Source of the DNA: Secundilactobacillus silagei JCM 19001
GTDB taxonomy: Bacteria > Bacillota > Bacilli > Lactobacillales > Lactobacillaceae
NCBI RefSeq assembly: GCF_002217945.1
Contig: NZ_BCMG01000008.1
Span: forward strand, 85,015 to 149,014
Length of the DNA: 64,000 nt
Direction: 5' to 3'
Shown here in pieces: positions 60,054 to 64,000 of the stretch. Made by a program: the position numbers and the translations under genes. Position 1 is the stretch's first letter; each line of letters opens with the position of its first letter. The notes under the pieces were generated by a model that saw only the letters and a list, made by a program, of their open reading frames with translations, was not told where the DNA came from and did no database searches.

Positions 60054-60578
60054 CTACTTGATCACTAACTCGTAAGCATAACGTAGCGCATGATCGCGCT
60101 GCATATAGACTTTACCACGATAGTCGAAACCGCACTGAGTGATGACGTGGCGCATGCCCTTATTATCGGGGTGAGTGTCGATCCGAACATCCTGGAAGCC
60201 CAGCACATTAGAGATCGAGATCAGGCCGCTCATCAGTTTTTCTGATAGGTGCTGACCCCGGAAGTTGCTGGCAACGGCGATTCGGTGAATAGCCGTGTAA
60301 CGGGCATCGATCCCTGTGATCCAGTCACCGTCATCGATCTTGAGATAGTTGATATCAATTCCCTGGTGCAAAGCAGCAGTACCAGCAATGGCGCCATCAA
60401 AGATCAAAACAAAGGTGATACCATCCTTGATATCTTGTTTGAGTGTTGCTGGATCAGGATAGCCATCCTGCCACTGATCGATGTTCTGTTTCTTTAAGTA
60501 GGCCTTAGCGTTATCAATGATTGCTGTGATTGCGGGTAGGTCTGCTTGGGTAGCCCGTCTTAAGTATGTAGCTGGCAT
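60054..60578 (-). CDS. GNAT family N-acetyltransferase
   Basis: The 174-residue protein has the GNAT core: YLRRATQADLPAITAIIDNA, then IHRIAVASNFRGQHLSEKLMSGLI (acetyl-CoA loop) and IDTHPDNKGMRHVITQCGFDYRGKVYM. The start ATG at 60578 follows GAGGAGG by 6 bases; an in-frame upstream ATG precedes this site. Acceptor unknown. First gene of a short operon with the 62-residue membrane protein. Confidence 0.88.
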   Translation of the reverse strand: MPATYLRRATQADLPAITAIIDNAKAYLKKQNIDQWQDGYPDPATLKQDIKDGITFVLIFDGAIAGTAALHQGIDINYLKIDDGDWITGIDARYTAIHRIAVASNFRGQHLSEKLMSGLISISNVLGFQDVRIDTHPDNKGMRHVITQCGFDYRGKVYMQRDHALRYAYELVIK

Positions 60579-60672
60579 GAGTTGCCTCCTCATAAAAGTC
60601 TAATCTAAATTTTACCCCTTTCATTGCATTTTAAAAAGGACCCGTGCAAAATTAATGACAGAAGGTGATCAC

Positions 60673-61395
60673 GTGCAGTATGAAGATGTTAAATTAGCAA
60701 CGTTTATTGAGCGGCCGAACCGGTTTATCGCCCATTGTCGACTGGCAGGTAAACTGGTGACGGTCCACGTTAAAAATACCGGCCGGAGTAAGGAATTACT
60801 GGTGCCAGGAACGCAGGTCGCTTTGAATTATCAGCCCAAGGCAACCCGGAAAACGGCTTACGATCTGGTTGCGGTGAATAAGCAGGGGCAACACTGGATC
60901 AATATTGATAGTCAGCTGCCCAACCAGTTAGTGAAAGAAGCCCAGTTGGCGCATACATTGCAGTTACCGGAGATGCCAGAACTGAGCCGCTTTAAACCAG
61001 AAACGGTCTACCACGATTCACGCTTGGATTTCTGGGGTCAAACGGTTTCGGGTCAGGACCTTTGGATCGAAGTTAAAGGGGTCACGTTAGAAAATGACGG
61101 TGTGGCAGCTTTTCCAGATGCGCCCACTGTTCGGGCTGTCAAACACGTTCATGAACTGACACGGGCGATTGGCGAGGGGGCCATGGCCTATCTATTATTT
61201 GTCGTGCAGCTGGATTACGCCCACGTGATGACCATTTATCGGCAGCGAGCGCCGCAGTTATTTGTGGCCATTGAGACTGCGCAGCAAGCTGGCGTGCACG
61301 TGGTGGCGCTGGATTGTGCCGTCACACCAGATACGGTGACCCTCAGACGGCCAGTTCCCATTGATCTGCACGCGCACTTTGAAGAGGCTAAATAA
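60673..61395 (+). CDS. sfsA: Sugar fermentation stimulation protein homolog SfsA
   Basis: The 240-residue SfsA-family protein reads LATFIERPNRFIAHCRL, HVKNTGRSKELLVPGTQVAL, then SRLDFWGQ ... LWIEVKGVTLENDGVAAFPDAPTVR and ARAIGEG-like turns. The family combines an OB-like domain with a nuclease-like fold (D, ExK), but its role is unresolved. I choose GTG at 60673 (MQYEDVKLATF), which follows AGAAGGTGAT and gives the usual N terminus. An ATG at 60655 is possible. The 212-bp repeat begins 12 bases after the stop. Confidence 0.88.
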   Translation: MQYEDVKLATFIERPNRFIAHCRLAGKLVTVHVKNTGRSKELLVPGTQVALNYQPKATRKTAYDLVAVNKQGQHWINIDSQLPNQLVKEAQLAHTLQLPEMPELSRFKPETVYHDSRLDFWGQTVSGQDLWIEVKGVTLENDGVAAFPDAPTVRAVKHVHELTRAIGEGAMAYLLFVVQLDYAHVMTIYRQRAPQLFVAIETAQQAGVHVVALDCAVTPDTVTLRRPVPIDLHAHFEEAK

Positions 61396-61406
61396 CGGAA
61401 AGAGGC

Positions 61407-61616
61407 CGTGACATAAGTCTATATTGGTAAGTATTTTAACTGTCTTCTTAACTGAAAATAGCAAAAAAATGACCATTTGTTCAATACTTCAATATAGTCT
61501 AATCGTGTTCTAAAACTCAGATTCCGGCCATTTAACTCAAAAAAGCCTGTTCTGACAAAGTTCGCCGGAACAGGCTTTTTTGAGTTAAATTCTGGAATCT
61601 ACCGAGTTTTGTCACA
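61407..61616 (+). repeat. 212-bp MITE-like intergenic repeat, copy C
   Basis: It runs from CGTGACATAAGTC to GAGTTTTGTCACA. It is closely similar to copy B outside the centre. The central hairpin has arms TAACTCAAAAAAGCCTG and complement instead of the TAACCCC form. The reading frame found in copies A and B is broken here by a stop. Confidence 0.85.
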
Positions 61617-61645
61617 CACTCTTGGTGTGCGTATTTAAATGGGAA

Positions 61646-62818
61646 TTAACGGTGGATCGAAAGGGCAATGCCCATGCCGCCGCCGATACAGATCGCGGCT
61701 AGGCCGGATTCTAAGTGTTCACGTTGCAAGTCGTGAACCAGCGTGGTCATGATCCGGGCACCAGAAGCACCCACTGGATGGCCTAACGCAATGGCACCGC
61801 CGTTAACGTTTAGCCGGTCGTCAGGAATTTTAAGGTCCCGTGAGACGGCCACGGATTGGGCGGCAAACGCTTCGTTTAATTCGTAGCGGTCAATATCGGT
61901 GATGGTCTTGCCCTGTTTTTGTAATAGCTGGGAGACAGCGTAGTAGGGGGCGTAACCCATGATACTAGGATCGATGCCCACTTCTTGATAGCCATCCAGC
62001 ACGGCTAGGTAATCTAGGCCGGCCGTTTCAGCAGCGGTTTTAGACATTAAAACCAGCATGCTGGCACCGTCGTTTAAACCGGCTGAGTTACCGGCAGTAA
62101 CGGTGCCATCGGTCTTAAAGGCGGGTTTTAGATGACGAAGTGCTTCTATTGAAGTGTCGGGTCGAATCGCTTCATCGCGGGTCATTTGGTTGGCCGTTTT
62201 GGCGGTGAGCGGTACCGGGACGATTTCGTTTTCAAAATAGCCGGCTTCAGTGGCAGTTAACGCGCGTTGATGGGAGCGCAGCGCAAAACGATCTTGTTCA
62301 GCGCGTGAAACGTGGTATTTAGCCGCAATATTTTCAGCGGTCATGCCCATTAGTTCCTGGGTAAGCGCGTCTCGCAAAGCATCGTGTTCGATCCCGTCTA
62401 GGATTTTTCGTTCGCCGTACTTGGAGCCGCGGCGCATGTCTGGCAGCAGGTAGGGCACGTTTGACATACTTTCAGTACCGCCGACTAAAACTACGTTGGC
62501 GTCACCCAGTAGGATGGCGGACTGTGCTAGACGGATGGCTTTGATGCCGGAACCGCAGACTTGATTGATCGTCATAGCGGTACTGGTGACGGGTAGGCCA
62601 GCCTTTAAGCTGATTTGGCGAGCAACGTTTTGGCCGGAACCGGCCTGCAATACGTTACCAACGATCGTTTGATCAATGATATCGGGCTGAATTCGTGCTT
62701 CACGAATCGCAGCCTTAGCGGTGAGCGTACCAAGCTGAACGGCTGAATAGTTAGCCAATTGCCGGCCCATTTTGCCGATGGGGGTTCTAACTGCACTTAG
62801 AATTACGACTTCATTCAT
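61646..62818 (-). CDS. thl: Acetyl-CoA acetyltransferase (thiolase)
   Basis: The enzyme condenses two acetyl-CoA to acetoacetyl-CoA; in lactobacilli it feeds the mevalonate pathway. The 390-residue protein has the nucleophile Cys88 in [12 protein letters not shown], the NEAFAAQS segment, [17 protein letters not shown] (His) and the C-terminal [10 protein letters not shown] (second Cys). Full length. GGAAGAGG lies before the start on the minus strand. It is divergent from the gene at 62975 and no mevalonate gene is adjacent. Confidence 0.93.
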   Translation of the reverse strand: MNEVVILSAVRTPIGKMGRQLANYSAVQLGTLTAKAAIREARIQPDIIDQTIVGNVLQAGSGQNVARQISLKAGLPVTSTAMTINQVCGSGIKAIRLAQSAILLGDANVVLVGGTESMSNVPYLLPDMRRGSKYGERKILDGIEHDALRDALTQELMGMTAENIAAKYHVSRAEQDRFALRSHQRALTATEAGYFENEIVPVPLTAKTANQMTRDEAIRPDTSIEALRHLKPAFKTDGTVTAGNSAGLNDGASMLVLMSKTAAETAGLDYLAVLDGYQEVGIDPSIMGYAPYYAVSQLLQKQGKTITDIDRYELNEAFAAQSVAVSRDLKIPDDRLNVNGGAIALGHPVGASGARIMTTLVHDLQREHLESGLAAICIGGGMGIALSIHR

Positions 62819-62974
62819 GGTTAATTTCCTCTTCCAATTTCAATATATGTCTGATAAGGATACATGATAATTGGTAAAATGTCTTGAGATTGATTTGGGT
62901 TTACTGGAATTTTAAAGGTTTGTATTATAGTAGAATCTTTCATATAATGATAAAACTGAATGGGGAGGTCATAC

Positions 62975-63490
62975 ATGATGGCACAATTTGAAGAACAGTT
63001 GGATAACTGGCTTGACCAGGTTGCTGAGGTACCGTTGGTCAGCAATATGAGTGATGCAGATCAGCGAAAGATTGATTTAATTGCTTCACTCGTTGCCCAG
63101 GTAGCCGTTGAAGGTTATGGTAAGCAGCCGGATGAATGGACGCCGCAGATGCTGGCCGATCTATTTTTCAACCGGTTCATACGGTTATTGGAAGAAAACG
63201 AAAAGCAGCAGCGCTTGTTTGAGTTGATTCCAACTGCTGTGACGGTTTTGCTGGGGGTTGTTCAACCTGATCAGCAAGTGACGCTAACGAAGTGGGTACG
63301 AACGAATCGCAGTCAATTGATCCATTTATATGATCCGGTTGCTGATCAAATTTATTCTCAGCTCACAAAAGCCATGAAAAAAGCAGATGTTGACGTGAAT
63401 AATTCAAAGCAGGTGGCGGCGTTTACCCGGCAATACATGCATGATCACCCAGATCAGAGTAAAACACTGTTTACGAAGGGTAATCAGTAA
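62975..63490 (+). CDS. Hypothetical cytoplasmic protein
   Basis: The 171-residue helical, acidic protein (MMAQFEEQLDNWLDQVAEVPLVSN ... MLADLFFNRFIRLLEENEKQQRLFELIPTAV ... AFTRQYMHDHPDQSKTLF) has no recognised motif, signal or membrane segment. GGGGAGG precedes the ATGATG at 62975/62978, and either could be used. It is the last protein gene before the rRNA operon. Function unknown. Confidence 0.75.
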   Translation: MMAQFEEQLDNWLDQVAEVPLVSNMSDADQRKIDLIASLVAQVAVEGYGKQPDEWTPQMLADLFFNRFIRLLEENEKQQRLFELIPTAVTVLLGVVQPDQQVTLTKWVRTNRSQLIHLYDPVADQIYSQLTKAMKKADVDVNNSKQVAAFTRQYMHDHPDQSKTLFTKGNQ

Positions 63491-63599
63491 TAATGACTAG
63501 AAAGGCTATTACGACGGGCTTTCGATTGATAGTATGCGGCGGTTATAATTTAAATTAGCAACTGCTAAATGTGAATATCATTAAAAGTTCGAATTTCCG

Positions 63600-63628
63600 T
63601 TGACACATGTTTGCACAGATGCTATATT
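63600..63628 (+). promoter_or_regulatory. rrn promoter P1
   Basis: TTGACA, 17-base spacer, TATATT. Confidence 0.88.
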
Positions 63629-63688
63629 AGTTAAGTTGCTTCGCGAGGGAAGCGAGAAAACGTGATTATAAAAATTTATAAATTCATG

Positions 63689-63717
63689 TTGACAAACTTC
63701 CTACGAAGCGTTATATT
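63689..63717 (+). promoter_or_regulatory. rrn promoter P2
   Basis: TTGACA, 17-base spacer, TATATT. The following TTAATTAAGTTGCTT also occurs after P1 with one change, suggesting duplication. Confidence 0.88.
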
Positions 63718-63774
63718 AATTAAGTTGCTTGCGACAGATATTGAAATTCAAAATTATAAAATTTTAAATTTTAG

Positions 63775-63803
63775 TTGACATCATATAAGCGATGAGGTAT
63801 GAT
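63775..63803 (+). promoter_or_regulatory. rrn promoter P3
   Basis: TTGACA, 17-base spacer, TATGAT. Confidence 0.85.
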
Positions 63804-63838
63804 AATAAAGCTGATTCATTGCGAGTCAGCTTGGTAGA

Positions 63839-63858
63839 CCTTTGAAAACTGAACAAAG
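63839..63858 (+). promoter_or_regulatory. boxA-like antitermination element
   Basis: CCTTTGAAAACTGAACAAAG matches the Gram-positive rrn leader boxA region. A small hairpin (AGCTGA/TCAGCT) lies upstream at about 63810-63831. Confidence 0.8.
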
Positions 63859-63959
63859 TTTTGTTTCACAAATGTGCAGGGCATATCAGCTTAGGCTGGT
63901 ATCAAATGTAATTTGCGAAGTCAATTTCGCTAGTAATATTAATGAGTCACAAACAATCA

Positions 63960-64000
63960 TAAAATGAGAGTTTGATCCTGGCTCAGGACGAACGCTGGCG
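63960..64000 (+). rRNA. rrs: 16S ribosomal RNA, 5' end (cut by the window)
   Basis: AGAGTTTGATCCTGGCTCAG, the universal bacterial 16S 5' sequence (E. coli position 8 onward), starts at 63967. The mature 5' end is therefore near 63960. The gene continues beyond the window, in the direction of replication. Confidence 0.97.

Noticed and set aside
1..64000. CRISPR arrays, complete insertion sequences, tRNA genes
   Set aside because: No regularly spaced direct repeats, transposase genes or cloverleaf sequences were noticed in reading; the recombinase-like gene at 27028 lacks catalytic residues.

Overview
The window is about 64 kb of chromosome from a low-to-mid GC Gram-positive bacterium, almost certainly a member of the Lactobacillaceae. 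The evidence is the recF-yaaA-dnaN-dnaA-oriC-rpmH-rnpA-yidC-khpB-mnmE-mnmG core, a pyruvate oxidase, rexAB in place of addAB/recBCD, a T-box upstream of brnQ, and Gram-positive ribosome binding sites, terminators and rrn promoters. Species cannot be named from the sequence alone. Transcription diverges from the DnaA-box-rich region near 4.5-4.8 kb: recF, yaaA, dnaN and dnaA run leftward, and rpmH through mnmG and the distant rRNA operon run rightward, as expected for genes co-oriented with replication.

Layout. 1-11.2 kb: replication origin and translation, secretion and tRNA-modification core genes. 11.2-14.6 kb: acyl-CoA thioesterase, a HesB-like protein, pyruvate oxidase with a cre site, and a tiny EF-hand-like protein. 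14.6-18.1 kb: small secreted proteins, a two-gene operon of mini-proteins, and a secreted metzincin-type protease. 18.3-25.3 kb: signal peptidase I, a Bcr/CflA exporter, a C1 peptidase, homoserine dehydrogenase, a D-Ala-D-Ala carboxypeptidase with an odd start, and a GNAT. 25.4-32.1 kb: envelope and secretome region with two paralogous secreted proteins, a lipoprotein, a catalytically eroded tyrosine-recombinase-like protein, an AP2 protein, a secreted nuclease and two copies of a 212-bp repeat. 32.2-38.9 kb: cardiolipin synthase, an unidentified structured RNA gene behind a perfect cre site, an oxidoreductase, QueT, a MazG-like protein and a purine permease with PurBox-like sites. 38.9-44.4 kb: an accessory island of decaying secreted-peptide genes paired with small membrane proteins. 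44.5-62.8 kb: brnQ with its T-box, proBA, rexBA, yfhO, sfsA and thiolase. 63.5-64 kb: three tandem promoters, boxA and the first bases of 16S rRNA.

Most distinctive parts. (1) A roughly 355-nt RNA gene at 33.70-34.06 kb has its own promoter, a perfect cre operator over the -35 and an intrinsic terminator. (2) The island at 39.5-44.2 kb holds four loci in which a secreted, helix-containing peptide gene (now frameshifted, truncated, deleted or interrupted by an amber codon) sits directly upstream of a small membrane protein. Two of the membrane proteins are paralogs kept at exactly the same spacing. This looks like a graveyard of an uncharacterised bacteriocin/immunity-like family, with a membrane-anchored XRE regulator and palindromic operator candidates among the loci. 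(3) Two families of intergenic repeats occur. One is a 212-bp MITE-like unit whose central stem varies between copies with compensatory changes on both arms. The other is a hairpin family with conserved lower arms and a variable inner stem.

Coordinates and starts were chosen by reading ribosome binding sites. Functional calls rest on recognised motifs; no database search was possible.
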